A stretch of DNA of 64,000 bases from Croceitalea sp947503285 (GCF_036985505.1 NZ_BTGQ01000001.1:186001-250000); one strand, 5' to 3'. Shown: positions 52,960 through 62,675, counted from the first letter of the stretch. A program made the numbers and translations. Notes: a model not told the origin generated them from the letters alone.

Positions 52960-53508
52960 GTCCATTTTTACGTTTTCACCATTCAAATAGGCCAGACATT
53001 CATTCATCTTGAAATTTTTGGTGTCGTATTTGGTATCCCTACGGCGTGCCGATAGTTTGCGCTCTTTGCTTCGAGCGAAACGTCGCATTCCCTGTTCATC
53101 TTTAATAAGGAGGCCTGGTACTGCAATATTTTTACCCTTTTCATCTTTTGCGACCATGGTGAAATACGAAGAATTACAATGTTTTTTTTGGCCTGTAATG
53201 ATGTTTTCAGATTCGACACGAACGCCAACGACCATTGAAGTGCGTCCCGTGTAGTTGATAGACGCCTTCAAAATGATAAGGTCACCGACCTCAACCGGAT
53301 TCAAAAAGTCAACTCGATTCACGGATGCCGTCACGCAATAGCTCTGCGAATGTTTTGAGGCACAGGCAAAGGCAATTTGGTCCATCAAACTTAAGATATA
53401 ACCCCCATGCACCTTACCCCCAAAATTGGAGTGGGAGGGTTGCATTAATTCGGTGATGGACGTTCTGGACTCTTTTGAGGTTTTATACTTTTTCATATCA
53501 ATTGCCAA
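52951..53508 (-). CDS. acyl-CoA thioesterase, hotdog fold
   Basis: 185 residues. HSNFGGKVHGGYILSLMDQIAF (about 26-45, cited as HSNFGGKVHGG and ILSLMDQIAF) is the YciA/BACH-type active-site pattern, and ASVNRVDFLNPVEVGDLII the second strand. These enzymes hydrolyse short to long acyl-CoAs. It overlaps the preceding minus-strand gene by 11 bases and pgl by 9 bases, so it is in a tight arrangement. Confidence 0.9.
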   Translation of the reverse strand: MAIDMKKYKTSKESRTSITELMQPSHSNFGGKVHGGYILSLMDQIAFACASKHSQSYCVTASVNRVDFLNPVEVGDLIILKASINYTGRTSMVVGVRVESENIITGQKKHCNSSYFTMVAKDEKGKNIAVPGLLIKDEQGMRRFARSKERKLSARRRDTKYDTKNFKMNECLAYLNGENVKMDLD

Positions 53509-53863
53509 AATGAGGTGGAGGTTCAGGCGTTACATCGATAATGAAGTACTTGGTGTCACCTAACCAAAAGAAGGTTGAATAACGTTCTTTGTAAGTAACT
53601 TTGACGTATTTTCCTTGAAAGTCTTTCAATTTTTCAATGACTTTATCTTGGCCATCCTCCACGGAAAACTCAAATATCTGTGCTCCAGAGATTCCCTGGC
53701 TGATCTCACCTTCCCAAGTCTTTGCCAAAACACCCTTACGGCTAAACTTTATCAATTCGCCCGAACGATATCCTTCACTGAACGGAACGTAATAGACAAA
53801 GGCAAAATACGCTGCAATGCCCAATAATAACACACTAATTAGTATAAAAAGAAACTTACGCAT
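53498..53863 (-). CDS. small membrane-anchored hypothetical protein
   Basis: 121 residues. One N-terminal membrane helix (about 4-26) then a small domain with VYYVPFSEGYRSGELIKFS and a strand region KVIEKLKDFQGKYVKVTYKERY, ending TPEPPPHFG. Databases sometimes mislabel such flavobacterial proteins as 6-phosphogluconate dehydrogenase, which this is not: there is no Rossmann motif and it is four times too short. It follows rmuC with no gap and overlaps the thioesterase start. Confidence 0.75.
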   Translation of the reverse strand: MRKFLFILISVLLLGIAAYFAFVYYVPFSEGYRSGELIKFSRKGVLAKTWEGEISQGISGAQIFEFSVEDGQDKVIEKLKDFQGKYVKVTYKERYSTFFWLGDTKYFIIDVTPEPPPHFGN

Positions 53864-55219
53864 TTAGATCTCTAGTTTAGGTTGTTCGGCACTACTATTG
53901 AAATCGTCTTCTTCTGCCCGTTTCAATATCGGTTCAGGTATTGATTTCTTAGCTTTGGCCCCCATCTTTTTTAGTTTTTCAATACTTGTGACTATGTTGC
54001 CCCGGCCTTCAACCAATTTGTTCATGGCGCCACGATATTCTGTTTTTGCCTCGTCCATTTTTTTACCCACCTTCGTCAAGTCCGTTACGAAGCCTTCGAA
54101 TTTATCATATAACGCCCCAGCTTGGCGCGCGATTTCGATGGCATTCCTTTGCTGTTTTTCATTGTTCCACATCGTATCTATAGTACGTAAGGTAGCCAAT
54201 AGGGTAGAAGGGGTAACGATAACGATATTTTGTTCAAAGGCCTTGTTGTACAATGAATTGTCTTCATTGATGGCAACAGCAAATGCAGGTTCTATGGGAA
54301 CGAATAACAGTACAAAGTCAGGACTCTCCATTTCATAAAGGTCCTCGTATTTTTTGGCGGATAATTGCTCTACATGTCTGCGTAGGGAATTGATATGATC
54401 TTTGAGGTGTTTTTCTTTAAGTTCTTGATCTGCATTGACATAACGTTCATAATCGGTTAGGGAGACCTTTGAATCAACCACCATTTTTTTACCGTCAGGT
54501 AAATTGATGATAACATCGGGTAATACCCGAGAACCGTCTTCCCGTCTAAAACTTTGCTGTACGGTATATTCGCGATCTTTTTCCAGTCCTGATTTTTCCA
54601 ATACGCGTTCCAACACCAATTCCCCCCAGTTGCCTTGCATTTTGCTATCACCTTTCAATGCCTTGGTTAAATTCTCGGCCTCTTGGGTAATTTTAAGGTT
54701 TTGATTCTGAAGGTGCAACAACTGTTCACGAAGTGCAGTATGTATGGTAATGTTTTCTTTCTGGGTGTCTTCCACCTTCTTTTCAAACAATAGTATTTTT
54801 TCCTGTAACGGACTTAAAATCTGTTTGATGTTTTTCTGGTTCTGTTCGGTAAACTTAGTACTTTTCTCATCGAGTATCTTATTGGCTAGATTCTCAAACT
54901 CTTTGGTAAACTTCTCTTGTAGTTTTTCTACCTCTTCTTTTTGCTCGGTGTTGATGCGCTGCAAATTGTCGTTTACCCCCTCAAGGCGAATGTAGTCTTG
55001 ACCTAATTTCTCTTTTTCCGATTGTAGTTGTCGCTTTTCTTCATGCGCTGCCATTAAATTTTCGTTAAGGGCATTGACGGAGTTATTCAACTGTACTATT
55101 TCAGCATCCAATACGCTCTGGCTGGATTTTGTCCTTAATTTTTGGATGTAAATTCCCAAAAAAACCCCTATTGCTAGACAAGACAAGGCGATGATGATAT
55201 AAATAAACTCCGAACCCAT
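53864..55219 (-). CDS. rmuC: DNA recombination protein RmuC
   Basis: 451 residues. A membrane anchor (about 4-24) is followed by a long coiled coil (about 30-170) and the RmuC domain with nuclease-like core: MQGNWGELVLERVLEKSGL (about 195-213), RVLPDVIINLPDGKKMVVDSK (in pieces, PD at about 234 and VDSKVSL at about 250) and YRGAMNKLVEGRGNIV near the end. RmuC limits DNA inversions at short repeats in E. coli. Between the ABC importer and the small membrane gene on one strand. Confidence 0.92.
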   Translation of the reverse strand: MGSEFIYIIIALSCLAIGVFLGIYIQKLRTKSSQSVLDAEIVQLNNSVNALNENLMAAHEEKRQLQSEKEKLGQDYIRLEGVNDNLQRINTEQKEEVEKLQEKFTKEFENLANKILDEKSTKFTEQNQKNIKQILSPLQEKILLFEKKVEDTQKENITIHTALREQLLHLQNQNLKITQEAENLTKALKGDSKMQGNWGELVLERVLEKSGLEKDREYTVQQSFRREDGSRVLPDVIINLPDGKKMVVDSKVSLTDYERYVNADQELKEKHLKDHINSLRRHVEQLSAKKYEDLYEMESPDFVLLFVPIEPAFAVAINEDNSLYNKAFEQNIVIVTPSTLLATLRTIDTMWNNEKQQRNAIEIARQAGALYDKFEGFVTDLTKVGKKMDEAKTEYRGAMNKLVEGRGNIVTSIEKLKKMGAKAKKSIPEPILKRAEEDDFNSSAEQPKLEI

Positions 55220-55279
55220 AGTAGTTTTTTCTACGGATAAAGATAATGGATTAATGACTTTTACGGGGGATAAAAAAGA

Positions 55280-56056
55280 TTACTTCTTCACTCGGTAAGA
55301 CCCACTTTGGGAATCAAAATGAACCATATCCGTAGGGAAGAGCGTTTCAAAACAACCTTGTTCAATTAGTGTACTAGGCGTACCGAAAGGATTTTGCTTT
55401 CCGTCTAAAATCAATATCCTATCACAGAGTTGAATGGCCAAATCGATTTCATGGGTGGTGAAGACAATCGACTTTTGATGTTCTTGAACCAAGCCTTTTA
55501 GCAGTTTTAGGATCTGTACTTTGTGGTACAGATCCAAATGTGTTGTTGGTTCGTCCAAGAGAATCAATGGAGTGTCTTGCGCCATGGTGCGGGCTATCAG
55601 CACCCTTTGCAACTGGCCATCACTAAGTTCATGGCATTTACGGTGACTAAAACCCTCAAGCTCTAAGTCAACAACGCTGTTTTGAATTTTAGATTCGTCT
55701 TCTTGGGTCAAAGTACCTATCCAATTGGTATAAGGTTGTCTACCCAGGGCAATCAATTCTTTTACGGTCAGATTTGAAGAGGCCAGGGGCTCCGTAAGCA
55801 CGAGACTTATTCCCTTGGCCAATTCGGCGGTATTAAAATCTTGTAGATCCTTATTTTGAATCGTAATACTCCCTTTTAATCTGGGCTGTAAATTCCCTAT
55901 GGTTCGTAACAGCGTCGATTTTCCAATGCCATTGACACCCACAATGCCACATAACTCCCCTTTATTTAAGGTAAAATCGACATTGCGAACTACCCTTTCG
56001 GATTTATATCCTACTTCTAAAGCACTAACTTGTAAATATGCCGTTTGCTTTTCCAT
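55280..56056 (-). CDS. ABC importer ATPase, FecE/BtuD type
   Basis: 258 residues. Walker A GVNGIGKST (about 40-48), signature LSDGQLQRVLIARTMAQDTP (about 143, with the Asp in place of Gly), Walker B LILLDEPTTHLDL and the H-loop FTTHEIDLAIQLCDRI. Powers the permease encoded one base upstream (56058). Operon order is binding protein, permease, ATPase. Substrate is either a siderophore-type compound or cobalamin; the neighbouring riboswitch and receptor favour cobalamin. Confidence 0.9.
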   Translation of the reverse strand: MEKQTAYLQVSALEVGYKSERVVRNVDFTLNKGELCGIVGVNGIGKSTLLRTIGNLQPRLKGSITIQNKDLQDFNTAELAKGISLVLTEPLASSNLTVKELIALGRQPYTNWIGTLTQEDESKIQNSVVDLELEGFSHRKCHELSDGQLQRVLIARTMAQDTPLILLDEPTTHLDLYHKVQILKLLKGLVQEHQKSIVFTTHEIDLAIQLCDRILILDGKQNPFGTPSTLIEQGCFETLFPTDMVHFDSQSGSYRVKK

Positions 56057-56057
56057 A

Positions 56058-57092
56058 TTAGAAGAACAGTTTTCTTTTTCGAAGCAGTAGCCAAATGACC
56101 ACAGGTGCGCCTATGATTGAAGTGATTGCATTGATGGGTAAGACTTTGGCCGATGTGGGCAATTGGGCAATGGTATCACATAACAGCATCAAAATAGCCC
56201 CATACACAAATACGGCCGGCAGTAAGATGCGATGGTCCATGGTATTGAAAAATTGCCGCGTCAAATGGGGTACCGCCAACCCAACGAAAGCGATGGGCCC
56301 TGCAAAGGCCGTTATTCCCCCAGCAATCAGTCCAGTCGCTGCAATGATAAGGAACCTGGATTTTTTTAAAGCAATGCCAAGACTTTTCGCATAGTTTTCC
56401 CCTAGCAAAAAAGCGTTTAGACTTTTCAGTGATAAGATGGCAAAGAATAGCCCGAATACGACCACCAAGGTTAAAATGCCCAATTGCGACCACGATAGTC
56501 CCCCTACCGAGCCAAAAGACCAAAAAATAAAGCGTTGCAGTTTTTCAGCATCTGAGAAATAAGCCAAAACACTCACCACCGCCGCAGTGATACTACCGAA
56601 CATCAACCCTATGATGAGCAATGTCATCGTATCGCGAACACGATTGGCCACTATAACTACCACCAATAACACCGCAAAACTCCCTAAACTTGAGGCTATG
56701 GCCAATGATATGTCGTTTATGGATTCAAATAATGCCCAGCCAGTAAAAAGTGATGTTCCCATGAGTAAAAAGGCTGCCCCCAAACTTGCTCCTGAACTCA
56801 CACCAAGTACGAAAGGTCCGGCTAAGGGGTTTCGAAACAGTGTTTGCATCAGCAGCCCACTTACGGCTAACCCACCACCTACTATGATAGCTGTTAAAGC
56901 CTTGGGTAGGCGATAGTTCAAAATAATATAACTCCAAGAAGCGGTTTCGGGTTCCTTGCCAAATAGTACCTGTATGGTGGTCTTAAACGGGATGGAGACG
57001 CTACCTAAACTAAGATTGAGTACCATAACCAATAGCAATATGAGGAATAGACCCAAAAACCATACACCAAATGAAATATTACTTTTATTCAT
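56058..57092 (-). CDS. ABC importer permease, FecCD/BtuC family
   Basis: 344 residues, about ten hydrophobic segments. RLPKALTAIIVGGGLAVSGLL (about 61-81, in pieces) and GPFVLGVSSGASLGA are the family start; GGITAFAGPIAFVGLAVPHL (about 252) is the ATPase-coupling loop of the FecCD class and HRILLPAV follows. Overlaps the binding protein gene by four bases, and the ATPase gene follows after one base, so translation is coupled across all three. Confidence 0.92.
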   Translation of the reverse strand: MNKSNISFGVWFLGLFLILLLVMVLNLSLGSVSIPFKTTIQVLFGKEPETASWSYIILNYRLPKALTAIIVGGGLAVSGLLMQTLFRNPLAGPFVLGVSSGASLGAAFLLMGTSLFTGWALFESINDISLAIASSLGSFAVLLVVVIVANRVRDTMTLLIIGLMFGSITAAVVSVLAYFSDAEKLQRFIFWSFGSVGGLSWSQLGILTLVVVFGLFFAILSLKSLNAFLLGENYAKSLGIALKKSRFLIIAATGLIAGGITAFAGPIAFVGLAVPHLTRQFFNTMDHRILLPAVFVYGAILMLLCDTIAQLPTSAKVLPINAITSIIGAPVVIWLLLRKRKLFF

Positions 57093-58243
57093 TGTAAAGG
57101 TCGAAAAAAGTAGGGTGTGTAATTCGGTAGTAATTCAGGGTGGAAAATACGGACCAGATCCTTTAAGATCATATCCGGTCGCTGGGGCCCTAATTCATAG
57201 TATAGTAAACCTCCTGTAGGTCCTGTAGTCAGTGAAAATGTGTGGATATCCTTGTTTTCATAGGCTTGAAATTCCTTATAATGAGTATTGGCATCCGAAA
57301 GCGCGTTATAAGAGGTAAACTGGGCAGGAGCTATCCAGAAGTCGGCATTTTTACCCTTCTCAAGAACTGTTTCCAAACTTAATGAAAGGCTTCCCGTACC
57401 CTTGCTTCCTTCCCATAAATAGGTTGCGTTCGCATCCGATAAAAATTGTGCTGCCCAACTATCCCCAGCGGGCAGGTACCAGACGTCTTTATATAGTGCC
57501 CCACTCATAACCGTTGGTGCTTCAATTGCATCTTTAGCGAGGGTTTTTATTTCGTTGTAATTGGTTTCAATGGATTTAAAGATACTATCCGCCTCGTGTT
57601 GTTTATCAAGTAAGACGCCGAAGAATTTTATCCATTCCGCTTTGCCCAAAGGTGTTTGTTCGGTCCAATCCCCGTTAAAAAGTACTGGTATTCCCGATTT
57701 ATTCAGAAGGTCGTAATTGTCATTTTGGTTATCAATGGCAAAGCCAACGATGGCATCAGGTTGCATTTCCAACACCATTTCGGTGTTCAGGGATTCATTG
57801 TTGCCCAATTCTTTTATTTTTCCTTCGGCAATTCGTTTTCTGGCCGGCATTGATGATACATATTTTGTGTCAGGAAATCCGATGAGTTTGTCTAATGCCC
57901 CCAGTGACTCTAAAGCTGGAATATGTGTGGTAGAGGTGACCACAATATTTTCAATCGGGGTGACCACAACGGCATCATAGGCATCTTTCGGGTAGGTTAT
58001 TGTAGCCAACTTGTCTTTTGGAATCACTGCATAGGTCAATGGTTTTTCAGCTCCTGGCCAGGGGTTGAAGACGGTTACTACGGGGAATGCCCCCCCAAGG
58101 TCGATTTGAAATCCACTGGCATGGGTTATAATTTCACCTTTAACGTTGGATAATCCTTTTGGCGCTTTTGGTTTTTCCTCGCACGCTAAAAAGGCAAAAA
58201 TCAGTACCACAAAAACAAAATACTTTGGCATCGTTTTATACAT
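57089..58243 (-). CDS. ABC importer substrate-binding lipoprotein, BtuF-like
   Basis: 384 residues. Lipobox AFLAC (cysteine at 21) anchors it in the envelope. The fold is the helical-backbone class III binder: ATITYPKDAYDAVVVTPIEN, TTHIPALESLGALDKLIGF and EMVLEMQPDAIVGFAI mark the two lobes. This class carries vitamin B12, haem or siderophores. The divergent gene set across 359 bases is a cobalamin-riboswitch-controlled TonB receptor, so cobalamin is the best guess. Confidence 0.88.
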   Translation of the reverse strand: MYKTMPKYFVFVVLIFAFLACEEKPKAPKGLSNVKGEIITHASGFQIDLGGAFPVVTVFNPWPGAEKPLTYAVIPKDKLATITYPKDAYDAVVVTPIENIVVTSTTHIPALESLGALDKLIGFPDTKYVSSMPARKRIAEGKIKELGNNESLNTEMVLEMQPDAIVGFAIDNQNDNYDLLNKSGIPVLFNGDWTEQTPLGKAEWIKFFGVLLDKQHEADSIFKSIETNYNEIKTLAKDAIEAPTVMSGALYKDVWYLPAGDSWAAQFLSDANATYLWEGSKGTGSLSLSLETVLEKGKNADFWIAPAQFTSYNALSDANTHYKEFQAYENKDIHTFSLTTGPTGGLLYYELGPQRPDMILKDLVRIFHPELLPNYTPYFFRPLQ

Positions 58244-58309
58244 AGTGTCAAAAATAGGGTATTTAACTTTTTAGATAGATTGAACAGAATGATTACTTTC
58301 GTGCCGAAT

Positions 58310-58530
58310 ATTGGTTTGACGAAACGATACCCGTAAAAAGGTTTGGCCTCGTCGATTAAAAGGGAATCTAGTGAAAATCTAGAACTGTTCCCGCAACTGT
58401 AAGCTCTGCCGTTGAATAGTTGATGTATATCAGTATAACGGTGCTTATCAACACTTCAAAACCACTGTCTTGAAAAGGATGGGAAGGTAGCTGATAAGAC
58501 GCAAGTCAGGAGACCTGCCAGATTCAAACA
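58310..58530 (+). promoter_or_regulatory. cobalamin riboswitch
   Basis: The aptamer is clear: GGGAATCTAGTGAAAATCTAG followed by GTTCCCGCAACTGTAAGC (58362-58404), and the B12 box AAGTCAGGAGACCTGCC at 58503-58519. GTTTGA (58314-58319) and TCAAAC (58524-58529) can close the outer stem. Beyond it, TGTAAAACTT/AAGTTTACA (about 58537-58565) forms a hairpin whose loop contains CGGGAC, and ATAGGGCAACCTAT (58565-58578) a small one with a GCAA loop just before the ATG. Adenosylcobalamin binding is expected to block translation or transcription of the receptor at 58603. The aptamer is on the plus strand only; the divergent ABC operon does not carry it. Confidence 0.95.
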
Positions 58531-58602
58531 AAGAATGTAAAACTTTCGGGACAGAAGTTTACATAGGGCAACCTATAGCTTTTCCGAGCAATTGATTTTT
58601 TT

Positions 58603-60477
58603 ATGAAAAAAGTAGTATTTGGTCTTTTGACCTTTTGCGGTTGTGCACCACTAATAGCGCAAGAACAACCCAATGACTCCACCATTAAAGTCCAAAACCT
58701 GGATGAGGTGGTTGTCAGTGATTCACGTTTTCAATTAAAACGTGAAAATTCAGGTAAAACAGTCATTAAAATTGACGCAAAAGAACTGGAAGCCAATCAA
58801 GGCAGGTCAGTGGCCGAACTCATCAACACCAAAAGCGGTATCGAGGTGAACGGAACAAGAAGTTATGCCGGCCAGAACCTTACGGTATTTGCCAGGGGAG
58901 GTAACAACAGACAGGTTTTGGTCATCATTGATGGAATTCAGGTATCTGATCCTTCCAATGTCAACGCTGAATATGACCTTCGCTTGTTGAACACCAATCA
59001 AATTGAGAGCATAGAAATTTTAAAAGGTGCTGCAAGTACCCTTTACGGGAACGCCGCCGCCACGGCTGTTATCAATATAACGACCAAGAAAGCCAATAAA
59101 GAGGGTACTGCACTTGAAGTACTATCCAGTATCGGTACGAACCAGTCTCAAGACGACCAAAACTACAACCTGGCCGATTTTTCAAATACGGTCACTTTTT
59201 CGGCAAAACAAGATCGATTTTCAATATTGGCCTCAGGTGGACACCAATTTACCAATGGACTTTCGGCAGCAGTCGGGGAAGAGGAAGACCCTTTTTCAAG
59301 AATTGAAGGAACCGTAAAGCTGGGATATCAATTTTCAGAACAGTTTACTGTAACCGCTTCGGCATTTTACAATAAGCTAAACGCTGATTTTGACAACGGC
59401 TTTCCGATAGAGGATGCTGATTTTAGTTTTGACAGCGAGCAATCGCGGTTTGGGCTTTCTTCTACATACGCCTATAAGAATGGTAGTTTGAATTTCAATG
59501 GGGCTTTCAATCAGATAACTAGAAGTTTTCAATCTAGTTTTCCTTCGGCCTTTGATTCTGAATCGCTGGTTTTAGATTTGTTCAATAAGTATACGTTCAA
59601 CAATCGTTTTTACACTATTGCTGGGCTAAACCTTATTGATAATACGACCCTTTTTAGTGAAGAACAGAACACTACAAGTATTGACCCTTATGCCAATGTT
59701 GTTTATGTAAGTGATTTTGGATTGAATTTAAATGCTGGTGTGCGTTTGAACAACCATAGTGAGTATGGGTCAAATTTTATTTACAATTTTAATCCGTCTT
59801 ATGTTTTTGGAATAGGGGAAGGATATCTTAAATTCTTAGGATCTTACGCAACTTCATTTATAGCGCCAAACTTATCGCAGTTATTTGGTCCTTTTGGTCC
59901 GAATCCTGATTTGGATGTAGAAGAGAATACAACCTTGGAAGGAGGTTTAGAGTATCGTCCGTCAGAAAAGTTTAGGATCAGCGCCCTATATTTTAATAGA
60001 AGCGAAGAAGGGCGTATCGATTTTGTTACCATCAACCCTGATACTTTTGAAAGTCAGTATCAAAATTTGGAAGAAACTGTTGATTTTAATGGGGTAGAGG
60101 TAGAGCTGAATGTTATTCCGGTAGCCAATTTGAACCTTGTGGCCAATTATACCTACACCGATGCTGAAAATGGTTTGGCGCTTCGCATTCCCCAAAATAA
60201 GGTAAATGCTAGTGTTGCCTATGATTTTAGCGCTAAAACCTATGTCAGTCTAAGCTATCAAACGGTATCAGATCGCACCGACACTGATTTTGCTACTTTT
60301 TCTCAAGTGGATTTAGATGCATTCAGTTTACTGAACCTTTATGTAAAGCATGATATCAATGATACCTTAGGTTTTTTCTTTGCTTTGGATAATGTGTTTA
60401 ACGAGACCTATGTTGAGGTTACGGACTTTACCACTAGGGGAAGAAATATGCGTCTGGGAATGCGATTGCAATTTTAA
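58603..60477 (+). CDS. TonB-dependent cobalamin receptor, BtuB-like
   Basis: 624 residues, an outer-membrane 22-strand barrel with an N-terminal plug. Signal of about 19 residues (MKKVVFGLLTFCGCAPLIA). TonB-box-like LDEVVVSDSR (about 34); plug SVAELINTKSGIEVNGTRS and ILKGAASTLYGNAAATAVINI (about 142-162, cited in part); barrel with the closing aromatic strand RGRNMRLGMRLQF. 624 residues is the BtuB size class. The cobalamin riboswitch directly in front makes vitamin B12 (or an analogue) the likely cargo, passed to the divergent binding protein. Terminator follows at 60486. Confidence 0.93.
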   Translation: MKKVVFGLLTFCGCAPLIAQEQPNDSTIKVQNLDEVVVSDSRFQLKRENSGKTVIKIDAKELEANQGRSVAELINTKSGIEVNGTRSYAGQNLTVFARGGNNRQVLVIIDGIQVSDPSNVNAEYDLRLLNTNQIESIEILKGAASTLYGNAAATAVINITTKKANKEGTALEVLSSIGTNQSQDDQNYNLADFSNTVTFSAKQDRFSILASGGHQFTNGLSAAVGEEEDPFSRIEGTVKLGYQFSEQFTVTASAFYNKLNADFDNGFPIEDADFSFDSEQSRFGLSSTYAYKNGSLNFNGAFNQITRSFQSSFPSAFDSESLVLDLFNKYTFNNRFYTIAGLNLIDNTTLFSEEQNTTSIDPYANVVYVSDFGLNLNAGVRLNNHSEYGSNFIYNFNPSYVFGIGEGYLKFLGSYATSFIAPNLSQLFGPFGPNPDLDVEENTTLEGGLEYRPSEKFRISALYFNRSEEGRIDFVTINPDTFESQYQNLEETVDFNGVEVELNVIPVANLNLVANYTYTDAENGLALRIPQNKVNASVAYDFSAKTYVSLSYQTVSDRTDTDFATFSQVDLDAFSLLNLYVKHDINDTLGFFFALDNVFNETYVEVTDFTTRGRNMRLGMRLQF

Positions 60478-60485
60478 AGCATAAA

Positions 60486-60514
60486 AAAAGCGGCCAACCG
60501 GCCGCTTTTATTTT
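60486..60514. terminator. convergent terminator
   Basis: AAAAGCGGCC (60486-60495), AACC loop, GGCCGCTTTT (60500-60509). A ten-base perfect stem; it serves the receptor gene (plus) and the S41 peptidase gene (minus, stop at 60514). Confidence 0.93.
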
Positions 60515-61971
60515 TATTTTGAACTCAAAGGTTTATCGATATACATATTATCCCTCATCGGGGTAAATAATTTTGAATTTGATATTTGCTCACCCTTGAA
60601 TTGCGTTTCAGAAAATCGCGATTTTGCCACAATTCCAGTGATTTCTTGAATTGCCCTCGCCAATAATGGTTCTGAGACATTTCCCAAAACCCCTAAATTG
60701 CCCAGATCTTCCTCTATTTGAATATCGGGTGCCAGTCCGGCGGTGTAATCAGAAAAGCCATCTGCATTTTCATTACGTCCGACCAGGGGTTGAATGGCCC
60801 AACTATTGTTGGGATTAATGTTGTTTTGTCTTGAAGTGCTAAAAACATAGTCATTGTCTTCATCGTCTACAAGCGTTATGGAGAATTCGTTTTTCCCCCT
60901 AGTCGTCTCGCCTATATGAATGACATCAACATAAGGTTCAAGACCGTTCATGACCAATTCACTAGCAGAAGCCGAACTATTTGTGGCAATGACATAAACC
61001 CTATTGAGATTGAGGGTATTGATAGGGGAACCCGCGTTTGTTCTAGACGCAAAATTGTCTTCTAACTGCTCATCACTGAATTGTGATTGAATTTTGTCGT
61101 TCCAACGTTGTCTAATATATAAATCTTGGGTTCGCGTTCCATAAATCATACTTGCTAACAGGCGTGAAGAGTTGACCGAACCACCGGGATTGTAGCGCAT
61201 ATCCAATACTAAGTCAGTAACCCCGTCAGCGACAAACTGGCCAAACGCATTGTTCAAATCCTCGTCAAAACCACGCGTGAAACCATTATACATCAAATAG
61301 CCTATTTTTTGCCCATTGACATCCAAGGTTTTGGCTACCAAAACCGGATTTTCCTCCAGACCTTCAAATTTAGTTAGGGTGACCTCATCATCGCTATCGG
61401 TTATAGTGCCATTACTAATGGTAGCCAACCCCAATGTGTAGGTATCATTGTTACCAAACAACAAATCGCGATAATTATTCAAATTAAGTTGGGTACCATT
61501 TACCCTAGTGAAAATAGCACCGCGTTGAATAGCACTGGCGGCAGCATCGGAATTGGGAATAACGTATCGTACATATCCAAAAATATCATCACCTTCCGCA
61601 AATCGAACTAGACCAAACTCTAGACCGTTACTCTTTGATATTCCGTTTAAACTATTGACCAAGGTAGTGTAATCTGAGTTGGAGAAACTAAAACGGTCTT
61701 CGTTGAACTGAATGCTATTATAGAAATTTAGGGGATTAGGGGTTGCTTCAAGAAATTCAGTGTATTGCTCGTCAGAGCTAAATCTATTATCTGCCAAATC
61801 TTGTACTTCGCCTTGCCAAAAATACCATTGATTCATGGCTTTCCACATAAAATCCTGTATCTCGGCAGTAGATTCGTCAGCCAATAACGGAAAGAAGTCC
61901 GCGGGATCATCGTCATTACTGCAACTAACAAATAGGATGACGGCAACAAAAGGCAAAAATAATTTCTTCAT
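60514..61971 (-). CDS. S41-family peptidase lipoprotein
   Basis: 485 residues from MKKLFLPFVAVILFVSC, whose FVSC is the lipobox (cysteine at 17); an ATG at 61995 adds eight residues in front of the signal. A PDZ-like region (RGAIFTRVNGTQLN, about 160) precedes the S41 core: VTDLVLDMRYNPGGSVNSSRLLA, then the catalytic serine in ATNSSASASELVMNGLE and a lysine in GETTRGKNEFSI. Typical of Bacteroidetes tail-specific-protease lipoproteins of unknown target. Single gene. Confidence 0.88.
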   Translation of the reverse strand: MKKLFLPFVAVILFVSCSNDDDPADFFPLLADESTAEIQDFMWKAMNQWYFWQGEVQDLADNRFSSDEQYTEFLEATPNPLNFYNSIQFNEDRFSFSNSDYTTLVNSLNGISKSNGLEFGLVRFAEGDDIFGYVRYVIPNSDAAASAIQRGAIFTRVNGTQLNLNNYRDLLFGNNDTYTLGLATISNGTITDSDDEVTLTKFEGLEENPVLVAKTLDVNGQKIGYLMYNGFTRGFDEDLNNAFGQFVADGVTDLVLDMRYNPGGSVNSSRLLASMIYGTRTQDLYIRQRWNDKIQSQFSDEQLEDNFASRTNAGSPINTLNLNRVYVIATNSSASASELVMNGLEPYVDVIHIGETTRGKNEFSITLVDDEDNDYVFSTSRQNNINPNNSWAIQPLVGRNENADGFSDYTAGLAPDIQIEEDLGNLGVLGNVSEPLLARAIQEITGIVAKSRFSETQFKGEQISNSKLFTPMRDNMYIDKPLSSK

Positions 61972-62092
61972 AGCGTTTTTTCTTTCAAGTAGCAATTAGT
62001 GTTCCAAAGTTGATTCCTCACTTCTCCTTATAGAACAACTTAGTCCTTTAAAACCCTAAAATAGGGAGATCTGAGAATATTTTAATAATTTT

Positions 62093-62118
62093 TGTAACAA
62101 TATTCGTCATACGTCGTC
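62093..62118 (+). promoter_or_regulatory. candidate ECF promoter before the second sigma gene
   Basis: TGTAAC at 62093-62098, 16 bases, CGTC at 62115-62118. The spacing suits -35 and -10 elements of an ECF promoter and the sequence differs from the motif of the first sigma operon, as expected for a separate sigma factor. Leader to the ATG (62166) about 40 bases. Confidence 0.45.
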
Positions 62119-62165
62119 ATCATGTTGTAAGTCGTAAATTGATTTGCATATAACTAAACCACCAA

Positions 62166-62675
62166 ATGCAACAAAAAGAGTTTTTAAATCTTGTATTGCC
62201 ATTTAAAGATAAGTTATTTCGGTTGGCAAAGCGCTTATTGGTCTCCCGAGAGGAAGCCGAGGATGCAACACAGGAAATTTTGCTCAAACTGTGGTCGAAA
62301 AATGAAGCAATGGGCCAATATAAAAGTGTAGAGGCCTTTGCAATGACCATGACAAAGAATTTTTGCCTGGATCGTTTGAAATCGAAACAGGCCGGTAATT
62401 TAAAATTAGTCCATAGCAACTATCAAGATGAACGCACATCACTGCAAAAGCAGTTAGAGGCAGAAGATAGCGTGAATTGGGTAGAACGGATAATGGATGA
62501 ATTACCGGAACAACAAAAAATGGTACTGCAATTGCGGGATATTGAAGACTATGATTTTGACGAAATATCGGAATTGTTGGATATGAAACCGACCGCAGTG
62601 CGGGTGACCCTCTCAAGGGCAAGAAAAACAGTAAGGGAAAAATTAATGCAAAAGCATAGCTATGGAATCGGATAA
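62166..62675 (+). CDS. ECF RNA polymerase sigma factor, second module
   Basis: 169 residues. Region 2: SREEAEDATQEILLKLWSK (about 28-46) and AFAMTMTKNFCLDRLKSKQ (about 58); region 4: LPEQQKMVLQLRDIEDYDFDEISELLDMK, with the recognition helix PTAVRVTLSRARKTVREKL. The next gene starts 14 bases before its stop, so translation is coupled. Two DUF4252 genes follow. Likely reports an envelope stress through that gene set. Confidence 0.92.
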   Translation: MQQKEFLNLVLPFKDKLFRLAKRLLVSREEAEDATQEILLKLWSKNEAMGQYKSVEAFAMTMTKNFCLDRLKSKQAGNLKLVHSNYQDERTSLQKQLEAEDSVNWVERIMDELPEQQKMVLQLRDIEDYDFDEISELLDMKPTAVRVTLSRARKTVREKLMQKHSYGIG

